Below are positions 23,999 through 36,248 of a stretch of 64,000 nucleotides of DNA, one piece after another (within the stretch, counting starts at the first letter, position 1; each line of letters begins with the position of its first letter). The notes under the pieces are model-generated. The model was not told where the DNA came from and searched no databases. It saw nothing but the letters and a program-made list of their open reading frames with translations. Made by a program: the position numbers and the translations under genes. Source of the DNA: Astrothelium macrocarpum (lineage: Eukaryota; Ascomycota; Dothideomycetes; Trypetheliales; Trypetheliaceae); the NCBI GenBank assembly GCA_021030915.1, contig JAGEMR010000063.1, positions 62,001 through 126,000 on the forward strand, read 5' to 3'.

Positions 23999-25542
23999 TG
24001 GGTAGCTCTTCGGGAAAGAAACGATAATCATCGAATAATTAGAATCAGGAATTATGAGGCTGGCAACCTAATAGTTAATATGGGCGGGGTGGGATGACGA
24101 TACATGGCCAGTTTCATTGTACTTAGGTAGGAAGACAAAAAGATGGTAGTCGGCGAACCTTTTCAGCAGCCAAAGCTTATTGGGGACATGGTGAGAATTT
24201 AGATTCTGCCGTCTCGGCGCCGATGTCTTAACACCGAAGCACCATCTCGGCCCGAACGGTTTGCGCTTTTCTATTCCCGGTAAGCACGTTCAACTCCGAA
24301 ACCCGAAAATATCTCCGCAGTCCACTCAATCCCTGCATGTCTGATTGTCTCTGACATATCGAGTATCGTCTCGATTTACTTTACCGAATCATAGCACATT
24401 ATATCATGCTACCGGTCTTAAAGCTCGTTTCGGACTTTGAGTTTGATATCAAGTCCCGCTTTCGAGAGGTGGGTTGTGGATTACTTATAGATGCCCCATG
24501 CTCAGCCGAATCTTGAGTAGCAAGCCTATCCACATCAAACCCCTGGCATCAAACTCGAGAACTGTCTTGCAGCTTCAAGAAGACACTCAGTGCAATCATG
24601 ATCGGTCAGAAAGATATCAAGATGTTCAAAGACTCAAGGAAACACCACCAGACTCCTATGACCAAATCTATGCGGACTGGCAAATTCGAGAATATCTCAT
24701 CTCCAACGAACCTTCACCCTATTACAGTCTACGAGAGAGCTCCTAAATACACCGACTATCATCCTCTGCCCATTGTTGTCCCTGAACGCTACACTTCAAG
24801 CGGCCATCGAAATGAATGAAGTCGTCACCAAAAGCGACCAATGCTCATGCCTCTGTCCGACACGTCTCACTGCTCATTCTGAGCTGTACCACTATGTTCT
24901 TGGGCCTTTTCCGTCGGAACTTCTACCTTCCTAGCATTTCCCTCCGGAGTCAAGATTGACTTTCCAGCGTGGACGATAGGATGACTGTCGGGTGCTGTTA
25001 GCAAGACACGCCCGCAGGACCAAGAACACAATACAATATTGGCCAACGTGGGCAGCTGCGAATCTCGCAGTCATCAAAACGGCTTGGATAGCATACCAAT
25101 CTTGCATCAATCACTCCAAGTCGCCCACAACAAGAAATGATCGTTCATGTCTGCATGCTGCGTGTAAATCGAGCGTCGCAAGGAATTCCTTCAACAATGA
25201 TCTGTGCAATTGATAATTGTTATATTCGAAAAAGACGGTTTGCAGAATCAGATGGGGCGAAGAGAAGTTAAGGAAGACCATCGTGGGAAGGGAGAAGAGA
25301 GATTGGGCAACAACTTGAGCTGAGATCCATTGAAGTGGAGCAATGAGAGTCACAAGAATTTCAGATTGGATTTATCATGATATAGTGAACCAGCATGCAC
25401 GATTGTTGTTTTGAATGGAACGTACTTTAGTCAAAGTTAGTAGGAATGATGAAAAAATCTTTGGGTCAACACTTCTATCCATTTTCGATCTTGACTGTGA
25501 ATGTAGGGTATTCAAGCACGATAACCGGCAGGATAAAAATCT
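23999..25542. other. intergenic, no supported gene
   Basis: Short plus-strand frames at 24415-24746 have some coding flavour (DSYDQIYADWQIREYL) but no start, splice or family support. The rest appears non-coding. Confidence 0.45.
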
Positions 25543-28135
25543 TCAACCATACGTGGTTGGTGGTACATTTGGCCAATCATTTGGCCTACTCGATGACTGA
25601 GCTGCTTGATCAACGGGAGTAGAAGTTATTGGTACAGCAAAATTAGGGTCGAAGCTCCAGTCAATATCTAACCACAGCTGGTCATCAAGAAAAGGTAGCG
25701 TCATGAGCTCTTCCGGTCGGAACAAATTGTCAAATTGTTTGGGATTGAGTTGAGACGTAATGGGTGCTGCGAAAACTTTAGTAAGGACAGAGGTAGCCAA
25801 AGAAAAGGGCAATACTATGACATACGTCCCGACGAGCTTTCGCCCTTAGCATACACACCGGGCTGGCCCCCAAACTCCTCTCGCCACCACCATATACAGT
25901 CAAGCGCTAGGCTGACTGCGTACCGGCTGCGTGTCCGGAGATTTAGACAAGGCGATCCGTCTGGATTTTTGAAGACCTTGTCACTGGTCCAAAGCTGAGC
26001 TAGAATCTGAGAATACCGTGCTGGCATATCGTTGTTTGCGCACGACATCTGCTTTAGCACATTGATGCAGTCAAGCAGAACAGCTTTCCCGTCCTTTTCG
26101 TCCACATACTGGGCGAATTCACTCTTCAAAATTCGTAAAATGACACAACCTGCAACCATGACGGCTACATGGATATGGTCTGGACATACTGAGATTAGAT
26201 GCCTCGCACTGTCGCACCTGTGGAGAAGCGTCATGGTTGTGCATGCGACTTTGTAGATTTCCATTAGCTCCATTGGCTCGAGCTCTTCCACAGGTCTGAG
26301 AAGGTGAAGTCCGATTACGTAAAGCCGTGTAATCACGACGTAGAATCTAAGAAAATCTGGCCAGAATATTAGCACCGCAAGGGGATTTTTAATAAGAGCG
26401 TGCGTTACCGTCGATCCACGGATTCTCATTCTCCATATCCTTAATCTGTCTGTCAAAAATCTTTAGTATTATAATAAAGGCGCGCTTTTGGTCCGGAGAG
26501 TCTTTGTCGCAGCCATTTTCTGTAATCGCCGCATTCGCTTGAGACTCGAGTCGTTGAAGCTTGAACCGAAATAACAGTGCTGGATTAAGCAGATCCGAGA
26601 GTGCGTGCCGCCATTGGAAATCGAATGTCGAACCAACCCATGCAGAGGGAGCAGCTCCATACATGCAGCATGCCCTTAAATCACATTAGATGAGACGCAC
26701 AAGTCGGAGATGTCTGCTCGAAACTCACCTTTGGTAAACAGTAAGACAATGAATCCACACTTCAGGCCTTTTGAAACTCTGGCGGTCGGATATTTCGACC
26801 TTGGTTCTATGAAAGTCTTGGATGGATTGCGGCATGTGAAGCCCCATCCGAATCGCAATGTGTACCAAGGCTGCACTGATGGTGAATGTAATGTCTTTGT
26901 TAGAGACGTCCGTTGGAAATGGCCAAGTTATCAGTAACATCAAACCCAGGACAGTCCGACCCTTTGGTTCCTTGAGGCTTTCGAGGGCTAATTGAGTCAC
27001 ACGCGGCGCGAGAGAGTGGAGCAAAGTAGCGTCTTTGGTATATCGTCTTGATCCAATAGAGATAATCATCCAGAAGACGAAAGGATATTTCGTGTAGTCT
27101 GTCTTCGAAATAAGCTTGGGAGCATCTCTCCAAGGAAAGGTGAGTTACCATCGGGTGAAACCGTAGGATCAATGACTGGCATTAATGGTGCGTAGTACTC
27201 ATAGAACCTTTAGACATTAGTGAACCATGTGTACAACAGAGCTCAATTGTAGGTTCAATATAGATACGTACAAGGCGAAAGTGTCAACGATCGTCTGCGA
27301 GTCAATTCGTAGACCATCAATGACTCGATCTGCAGGGTAGCCTCCATTTGGCCCAGACAGATTTGGATGACGGTAAGCGTATAAATCCTGTGGTGTCGTA
27401 ATGTGTACACATGTCTTCTCAGTCGAAGGAGCTGGGTGGCCAGCTGGAATCTCTGAAGCAGTCACCGGAGCAGGCAAGCTATTCTGTTGACGTTCGATCG
27501 ACGTGGAAGGCGTTACTTGATCGAGCTTTCGACGGAGTCGACTCGTCTCTTCTTCCAGCTCCTCGAGCTTACTAGGCGGTCACTTTAGCGTTGTGCAACG
27601 AAGTCGAACTAGAAGTAAATAGCTTCCATGAGACAATGATGCTCACTTCTTCTTGGGTGTGCGTTTGAAGGGAGTTGATATGGTGCACGCGAGATTAAAT
27701 TTTCTACAACGGGAGCACGGTTGAGAGGGATCCGAACCAACATCGCAACGAACCTTGAAGTTGAAAAACGTTTAGTCTTAACGCAATAGTTGAACTTGGG
27801 AATTGTGACTTACTTTTTGCTGTCTGCATTCCGTACAAGCAACTTTTCTTGCTGGTTTCTCGGCATTCCTGCTTGGCAATAAGCAAATATTTTACTCAGC
27901 AAACGAGTAGCACAAAACACGGCAGCCTAAGAAGATCATGACTCATGATTCTCGTACTCTTCGAAAGAAATGCGATAGCCTAAAATTAACGAATAAAATG
28001 GAGCTGATCAATTGACCGGCTTTGTAGGTGAGGTATGACGAAGATTAAAGTTGATGCGGGTTGTGGATTCAATGTCCTAACTTACCCATTTTCTGCTGGG
28101 CTGAAATGACCCGTCCGCTGCTCTGGGAGGCTCAT
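25543..28135 (-). CDS. Zn2Cys6 transcription factor with fungal middle-homology region
   Basis: Exons resolved by eye: 28135-28086, 27868-27814, 27753-27647, 27571-27272, 27207-27149, 27098-26729, then from 26674; the last begins after a GTATGT...CGCAG intron near 25762-25820 and stops at 25543. The DNA-binding cluster ACTECRQQKVRCD...CSRCRKFNLAC is split by an intron after the first QQK. A short leucine-rich coiled coil follows (KLEELEEETSRLRRKL) for dimerisation. The regulatory region shows typical motifs (FYEYYAPLMPVIDP, YPFVFWMIISIGSRR, IAIRMGLHMP). The arrangement resembles Leu3/War1-type regulators, but the target pathway is unknown. The junction near 26400 is not resolved, and length is roughly 700 aa. 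Confidence 0.85.
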
Positions 28136-28381
28136 GGCACTCTCTTATCAATCATCATGTCTTCAATGCTGAAGTCTCGGCCCGGAGGACGTTGAAATGC
28201 GCCGAAAGACGTGATACGCCGACGTCACGTTTGTGGAACGACCAAATCCGACCCTAGTGCCCGCAGCAACCCCACCAAGTTTACCAGTATACAGTACCAA
28301 GGCAATCAGATTTCACGAATTAATCAACTTGAATTTTGACATTCGACAAGTGTAAGGCATCTAAAGCGTTTATTCAAGGAA

Positions 28382-28415
28382 CAGCCAAGCAGCCAAGCAG
28401 CCAAGCAGCCAAGCA
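28382..28415. repeat. 8-bp tandem repeat CAGCCAAG, four units
   Basis: Four exact head-to-tail units of CAGCCAAG followed by a partial CAG. Located in non-coding DNA about 250 bp upstream of the Zn2Cys6 gene start. Confidence 0.8.
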
Positions 28416-29543
28416 GAAGTCATAGTCCGCTAGTAATTTTGATGATGTTGATAGTGAGATTCTAGTTGCATTGTTCCACGAATTCTGTCAGGGTGCCTTT
28501 GTGGCTCGGTGCGGGAGTCAGAAAGATTGTGTGACATGTGTGACAAGTGTGACAAATCGACTTAAAAAAGAAGCATTCTCCAAAGAGCCTACCAAAGGAA
28601 TGCAAGAAAAAAAAAAGAACAAAAAGGCACTAAACAAGCGATTGTATATATCGGAATGCTTGAGAGCGCAACTCGGGAGCACAATAGTATTTGGTCAGTT
28701 GCATGGTTGTACCTTGCAAGTTTTCAGACGTCTCTCCCCTCAACTTAGCCGTGCAAAATCTTCGTTGCTGGCGCGATTGTTTACATTATTTCATAAAGAC
28801 AGCAGACATTCAAGCTCACCTCATCTCGTGAAATACCTCATACGAGATCTTGCAACAGGGAAGAAGCTTGTGGATGTCGCGTGCGCGGCCACGCGTGCCA
28901 ACACAGCACCAGCCACCATTTTTAAAGAAGGCTACGCCAACGGCGGGGTGGAGGCCAGAATCTCCGCCATCAAATCAGCTCACACGGTGTTTGAAAAAGC
29001 CAGATCCAAGTTCCCGGTAATCGTACGACTGACAGAACCAATGCAGGATGCATGACTCTGCATGCTTTTCGTTTTGTCCAAGCAAGGATAGAGATTTTTC
29101 GAGATGCTACGCTATGTCTAAATGCCAGCGCTTGGCTCAAATTCACCTCAAAAGGTAGTTTTTCGCAGGTGAAAAGTTGTGCATGCATATTGAAAAACAA
29201 AAAAGTTGGATCATTACTTGATGGCATCTCGGATAGAGCGGCTCGGGCACACAGCTAGACAAGGGAAGTGGCAGAAATCATGGCCAAGAAAGCAATAGTT
29301 CAGAAACCGTGCACCAGCCACAGCTCTGGCACAAGACTCCTTATTTGCCGCATGGCTGTGCGAGACGCAAATTGTTTGCCAGGGCATGATGTGCTTTGCA
29401 ATGTGTACGTGAGTACAGTGGAAGGTGATTGCCGGTAACGGTATGTCGAACAGGTTTTGAGGGTGGAAGCATACAGTACATGGTGTGGCTCTATACGCAA
29501 TTGTGAAAAGTACTTTGGACAAAGCACAATGCCGGAGCTTTAC

Positions 29544-29559
29544 CTTTTCACGTGAAAAG
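29544..29559. promoter_or_regulatory. perfect 16-bp palindrome with central CACGTG
   Basis: CTTTTCACGTGAAAAG reads the same on both strands and has a CACGTG E-box core, the site class bound by bHLH proteins. The half sequence GTGAAAAGTAC is also present 50 bp earlier (29502-29512). Function is inferred only from the motif. Confidence 0.45.
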
Positions 29560-32500
29560 TACCTAATAATGGTCTTCGCTAGAACCGCGTTTCCATGCTA
29601 TCGGGCTCACCGATCTACACGGGGATTGAAAGACTACGACAAGTGCCGTCTTGTTGGAACCGGTGGCCTCGTGCTGGTCGTGTGATGGACTTGCTGTAGT
29701 TTTGTTTCAAATCTGATGCTGACAAGTCTTGGCTGTGTCTTTTAAAGTAAGGCTGATGAATCTCCCCACAATCCTTTTCATAGAGGCGGGATCACAATCA
29801 TAACAGCCTCCGTGTCTCATCGCGTTGTGTAGATGTGGGGCTGTCGCGTGCACGAATTTCAAAATCAAAACCTTCCCTGTTACCCTAATGGACGGCTAGG
29901 ACGAAGTTGAGAGCATCAAAAACAATTAGTATGTGTCGGTGAGAGTCTGATACGTGGAATGGTAGAATGAGATTTTCATCTCGTGTGCTCGGACTGTGAG
30001 ACCCGCTTTCGGTAAAAAAAAGTCTTTGATCAATCGCGGAAAGTCGCGTGTCTGGCAAACATAAGGTAATCAAGTTCGCGTTTTAGGAAATTGGGTCGGT
30101 GCAGCCGCGTTTTGCAGCGCCACAACGCTCCTCAGACGCGAATCGTTGCCTAGCCGCCCGAGCTTCCTTCTCCACTCCACAAAGTTATGGAGGTGGAGAA
30201 AGCTAAAAGGAGATCCTCACTTATGGGTCAGGCAACTTAGCGCGACGCTGCTGCTCAACGCATGACGGCATGAAGTTGTGATACAGACGCAGTCAGACCA
30301 AACTATTATTATTTTTTTTACTTTATCCATAGATGTAGAGGTTACGAAATTTTGCGCCTCGGAGTGCAACAAGTTATATAGTTTGCCCTAGAGAAAGACG
30401 CCCAGGCCTGCCTTTAACTCAGGGTTCAGTAGGGTCCTAAAAGAAGGGTCCTGAGGATTTAGCCGTTCAAGGGTTGGGCGATGCTGCGCGTTGGCATCTC
30501 ATCAGCAATATCCGAAATTCGTGATGGTGCCACGGACAAAATGATCAGGTCTGCATAGGGGCATTACTGTACCTCAAACGCTTATCCGAAACTAATCGCT
30601 CAGCAATTGCGGAGATGAGCTTTGATATGATTCATTGTGGGACAGGCTGGAGTTTGGATGACGACAAGCGCGCTGTTTTTCACGTTGGCTCGGCGTTCAG
30701 AGTAAAACCTTACAGCTGCGGTGACCAGGCGGACTATCTATACGCGAAGAGTCGGTAAGGCATTCTGGCGATGATGCTGTGGATGCTGTGGGTACTGTGG
30801 GTGCAGTGGGCGTTGTGGATGCTGCAGGCGTTGTAGATGGAGATCCACTGAATAAGAAATTCCGGCACCGTCCTTTACCCGACCCACACTACTTAAAATG
30901 AGCTTTACGCATTGTGAATTTACGATGAATTGAATAAGCTGAAGTTCGATGGAAACAGTGGATGACATTGGCCCAAAGATGGAGCTGGATGATTAACGGT
31001 GGCTTGCAGACAAGCTGGCTAGGGTCCTTGTTCTCTCCAGGCTTTTTGCTCCTGTTCGAGCGTGGCGAGCAATGTCTTTTAACAATCAGGGGGGCCAGGG
31101 AAACACCAGGCGCGCCGACCAGGTCCGGCAAGCAGGGTTGCAGTTGCATGCCTTGGAGACGGATTGGCTGGATCTGGTGCAGAGCGGGAAGCAAATGTAG
31201 ATAGGCTATCGAGCTGTCCGGCTCGGGGACAAGATGCGATTGGCGGAGGCGTTGACGGTGCTGTGGCCACTCGTTAAGCCTGGACGGCACGAAGGAGCAG
31301 GCAGCCTGCCACTGCTGTCCAAAGCAGGCCGCGTCGGATCAGTCAAATGGAAACACGGACACTGAACGCGTCCTGTGGCCATAAGGCATAGGCCGGCTGA
31401 TGCTGGCTGAGGACGGGTGTCTGCAAATGAAGGCCTGAGGCGAAAGCGATCGCAGCCGCTGGTGGCAGAGGGGACGCTATTGGAGCACAAGGACTGAACT
31501 GGCCCGGGCATCCGCTTGCAATCTTGGGCGTGTCACGGTGACCTTCCACGACGGAGTCAAACTTTGGTTTGCCCGGACGGAGCCAATGTAGCAGTAACAG
31601 GTACATCCCAGCGGTGGGCCAGCATGCGAAGGAGCTCGTCGAGCATCCGCACACGCACACGCTGTTCGCGGTCCGTACATAGGCGTCTCGTCAGGGGCGG
31701 GGGCCAGTCGATTCTCTGCCCAAAACTCGCTCGTCGCTCTGCCAGGACCACCAGGACCCTGCAATCCTTCGTCGCCGGCCTTTTTCGCCCAGACGCGGTC
31801 CCTGGGCGAGGATTGGCTGTGCGTGCTCGCTGGGAGCTGTCTCGATTGGGCTTGGTTCCATCTCACCCGTGCTGCTGCAAAAACCGTCAGCCAGCGTTCC
31901 AAGTTCTCTCTTCACCACCGCCATTGCTCCTCCTCAGCAACTGGCGAGAGGAGTCTTTATTCTCCTCCGTCCCCTCTTCTCTCTCACCATTCTCCCCCCC
32001 CGTCCTGTCGACCCACCCAAAGACGGACGTACCCATTGAGACGTAGAAAACGGTACAAGTCCCACACAGGCTCTTGTCCGGATTCACTCCTCAACTCACC
32101 TCATCCCTCAAGTGCCTGCTCCTGGGTACCTCCTCTTTCTCAACCACCCACCTCTGGTCCTCACTCGAGGCCATCTTCGGTGTGACACATCCCGAATAGT
32201 GCTCGTGAAAGCACACGCTCTCGGGATAGTTGCCCTGTGTTGTGCTGCCTCCGTACGCCGTCTCCGTTGACCGTGAGCAACGACTGCACCTCCCCACACA
32301 AACTCCACAACTAGTGTATTGAAGTCGACGCCTCTTTGGTGAAGATTCAGGTCTCCAGCTAATCAATTGGTAAGTTGTTTTTGCAATTCGCTCTCTGTCT
32401 GGACTCCAAGGACCGTAGAAATGCAATGGGTTCGCCTCCTTTTCTAGAAGCCTGCGAGACACACATTCCACCCGATCTGATTACCTTATTCCCAAACCGA

Positions 32501-33927
32501 ACGCTCTGGTACTTGAACTGGCCGAAGGCTTGCAGGGTACATACTGCTTGGCCTGCACCAATACCGTCTCATGGATTGCCTGACTCGAGGCGACATGCAC
32601 TGCCTACGATGATATTCAAAGTTCTTCGAAGGATAAGAGTAGTCTCAGGGATCATAACGAGAAGTCAAAGATTCACCTGCTATCCTCTCTTGCTCCCTAT
32701 GGGTGCACAACCTATGTGAGGCCATCTATAACCTGCACAAGCAATGGATAGGCCGTGAAGAAAGTGCAAGAATTTAAGGTGCATCGATCTCTACTCGGTC
32801 AATCTTCGAACAGCGAACTTTTGGATAATGGCGATAATATCTGTGATGTCACAAGCCTTTCGATTGAGTGACGTGCATTCACTTCGAAACGGAACTTTGT
32901 AACCTCACTGCCTATATCGCCAGCGACGGTCTTATGACGACTCGGCTCACTTGTCCTCTGGCACGTAGGCATCAATTCGGATGCCAAAACTCATAATGCA
33001 TTCCATGCCTAAGATTAAGAATTTGGTCGCGTGCCTTGCCGCGTACGCGAACGTTCGCTTAGGCAAATTCCCGGATAGTGTTCTACAAGCATGGATATAT
33101 TTTTCTCATGATGTCAGAGCTAATCATTGTTTTTGCCAGACCTCGACCGCTTTTGCAGCAATTTCTACGCGTCTACTTTACACTGGCATCCTTGTGGACA
33201 CATAATTTCTTTGAGTATCAACTCTTAGAGAGGACTTGGGACGGTATGCTTCCTTTCTATAGAAGGCCAGCTCCATATTTCTGAGTTAATTGACATCCCT
33301 TACTCTAGATCCGTGCCATACAATCGTCCTGCATTCCCCACCTAAACCTCCCAGATTTCACGGCAGTAGCCGAGAGCTATAGACAACAGTGGAGACGTTA
33401 GCTCGATCTCTGCAGCTTGTGAGCTCATCTCCGACACTGTTTTTAGGGTTCTCACGCGAAGAGCCATTTCACTGAGGCCTGGACCAAATACCTATGCTCG
33501 CGTTGTAGGTTGCAAGGATCGCAACTCATCGCTTCGTTTTAGTTTCCTTGATTGTTCCTGCATATTGCAAGCGTTGTCTAATCACTTAATTCCAAAGGTA
33601 TGCATCCCATTTTCGGTTCTATTTCCCAAGAAGTTGGGAAATGAATACTCCTTATTCGGAAAAGTCTAATCTTGCTTCGGCATCCAGGCACAGCTGGCAT
33701 CTTCTATATTTTGTAGCGACAACCAACCAGCTCCAGCTGCACTACAGCTGATCTTTTCCTTGTGCCTTCCAACTAATTACAGTCATTCCTTTGTCGATAT
33801 TTCGGCTGCCACTCCCTAATACTGATCCCACTTGAATAATCACTCTTTTGCCAACATCAAGCATCAATCGTCTATCCTGGAGACTCGACGTCCTCTCATT
33901 TCACCTACCGAAATCAAACGAACAACA

Positions 33928-35237
33928 ATGGCTTCTTATCAAGCCCGATTCCACAATTATGGCCCATGTGACAGCTATTTCGTTGAATCACAAGAAGATG
34001 GGGTCTATGCAGCAGCTGCAGCGGAGAGAGAAAGACAACGTCAAGCAGCCAAACAAGAACAAAAGATTCTAGCGGCAGAACTTTCAAAGATCACAGCGGA
34101 TGAGTATGAGGATGATCATCTACGGCACATGGAGTACATGGAGGTCAGAATCATCATAATGTCGGTTTGTTATTGCCAGTATGCTAACTTTAAATACAGA
34201 CTGAGACCATGCCAGATGTCAATTCTATTGATATCCAAACAGAAATCCAGTGGTTCATGCGGCCGTACCTACTTGATTTTCTTGTAGAAGCACATCACGC
34301 TTTCCAGCTGTTGCCAGAAACTCTTTTCCTCGCCGTCAACCTACTCGACCGATACTGTTCCAAAAGGGTGGTCTACAAGAGGCATTACCAGCTAGTTGGC
34401 TGCGCCGCTCTTCTCATTGCAGCAAAGTATGGTGATCGTAAAGAGAGGGTACCTACCATTCGAGAGCTCAAGTCAATGTGCTGCTCCCTTTACGACGAGG
34501 ATATGTTTATGCAAATGGAATGGCATGTACTGCAAACCCTCAGTTGGGCTATTGGACATCCTACTGTGACCGGCTTCATTCAGTTGGCGCTGAACGAGTC
34601 CACTTACGATCCCGAACTTGAACACTTGGCGTGGTACATCTCGGAAATTGCGCTCTATCATAAGGACTTTGTCTCTGTGCCTGCTTCAATTATGGCGCAA
34701 TCTGCACTTGCATTAGCGAGGTGGATCCTCGGCCGACCACAGATTCAACATCAATGGTCAACCCAAATGAATCCGGCTATTGCTTACAATCTGTCCAACC
34801 ACCTCTACCAACCATCGACAGTGCTGCGGAGGAAGTATGCTCCGGCGTTGTTGTCATCTGCGTCAGCAACTATTGACGACTTTTTGAGGCGACAGGCACA
34901 AATTGCAACTCGGCTGGAACCGGCTTCGACGCCACAGCCAGCAACGAATTCGTTCGAAGAGGACGCAAAACCAAGCACGCCATATCTTGTGATGACTCCT
35001 ACAAAGGGTCCTCTGCAGCACGTTGTGGCGACGGGCATGCCAACCCCTCCCATTACGCCAGATAAGGACCTACGCGAGGATGGTAGCATGGCGTGCGACC
35101 CATACTTTGGGATTATGCCTCAACCTCCTCAGTTTCAATTGACACCGCCTTCAAGCGGACCGGAACAGCATGCTCAACACAACTACACGTATCACTCACT
35201 ACCCTTGGAGCTAAATCAGCAGCTCATTGCTAATTAA
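33928..35237 (+). CDS. cln1: G1/S-specific cyclin (Cln/Puc1 type)
   Basis: Exons are 33928-34143 and 34200-35237, giving 417 aa. The intron ends in TGCTAAC and AAATACAG; the donor GTCAGA is non-consensus but phase 0 fits. The cyclin box is evident: an N-terminal fold with IQWFMRPYLLDFLVEAHHAF, LFLAVNLLDRYCSKR and LVGCAALLIAAKYGDRKE, then a C-terminal fold from GHPTVTGFIQ. It would bind and activate Cdc28/Cdk1 at Start. The C-terminal tail is rich in Ser/Thr-Pro sites (TPTKG, PTPPITPDK, LTPPSSG), consistent with phospho-dependent turnover. The Ala/Gln-rich coiled segment before the box is usual in filamentous fungi. Confidence 0.93.
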
Positions 35238-36248
35238 CATGATGTACATTATCCTCAACCATAAACCGAACCGTTTCATCGTTGCCTCACATCGCGGATA
35301 TCCACGTCTTGTGCACACATCAGTCTCAATGTAGAAGTCATAGCGTTGCCGATTTATTCCCCAGTCTGTAGCATTTGAGCGTTCCGCATCCAATATTTGT
35401 TTCACACCTGCAATTCTTCCCCATGCGCTGTTCAGCGTTTTCGCGGCCTCGCAGCCCGACATTGTCGCTGCCCGAGGGAGGAAATCATTCGCTACTTGGG
35501 ATCATTTACCATTTGGCTCAAATTGCTCTGGACGCACTGGAGGACATTCACAGGTGAAAGGGAGGGATATGATGGCACGAGCAACAAAATAGCAATACTA
35601 GGGAGAATAAAAAAGGAGATTACGGATTGCTGCTTGCTTTGTGCTCTGCTCGAAATTTTTTCGTTTGTAATGGCAAGAAGGCATGGCGTAATCAGATCAT
35701 CAGGAAGGCGGAAAATAAGAAATTATGAAGAGACTTGGGTACACATCCGAAAATGTGAATACCCGACAATGTGAAGATGGCCCAAGACGCTATGAATGAT
35801 TGCGCATCGGCCATCACAGCGGGTGGCTACCATTGCTTCTCTTGAAGGAGTTGCTTAGATAGCTCGGAATGGCTCGAAATTATGTAGCTGATATGAATTC
35901 AGTCCGAATATGACCCGAGCCATATCAAAGTGAATGCGCGTTTGCTGCAGCCGAGAATCTTACAGCATTCCCCCTATGCAAGCCTCTTGGACCCTGCATA
36001 CATCCTTTTCCATATCGCGTATTGCCGAAATGAGTGTCTGCTTATATCAAGGCGAATAAGGTCACTAGGCGGCTCCACGTAATAGTACACGGACTGTTTC
36101 TTGACTCAGTGAAATTATTTTCATCATTGACAATAGCACATCAACCATGGCTCATGTTCTACAATGTTTGGTCAACAGGGTTGAAGTTGCCCAACACGTT
36201 TCTCATCTTCAATGAGAAGACTACACATGCAAAAAAAGGGGATAACCC
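35238..36248. other. intergenic, no gene seen
   Basis: 3' flanks of two genes that end toward each other. Short frames have no support. Confidence 0.55.

Larger units (their letters stand above)
28136..33927. other. 5.8-kb region without a convincing gene, upstream of the G1 cyclin
   Basis: It includes an 8-bp tandem repeat (28382-28415), a 16-bp E-box palindrome (29544-29559), a degenerate GGATGCTGTG-type repeat near 30770-30840 and a GC-rich block at roughly 31000-32300 with overlapping open frames on all strands but no recognisable protein. Such long upstream regions are common for cell-cycle regulators with long 5' leaders. An unrecognised lineage-specific gene or non-coding RNA cannot be excluded. 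Confidence 0.5.

Noticed and set aside
28471..29055. 194-codon plus-strand frame
   Set aside because: Begins without an ATG at its stated start, has no recognisable domain and lies over simple Lys-rich runs; insufficient support as a gene.
31206..32471. Several 100-176 codon frames on both strands
   Set aside because: Overlapping in all frames in a GC-rich block, no domain or homolog-like motif, no consistent codon bias.
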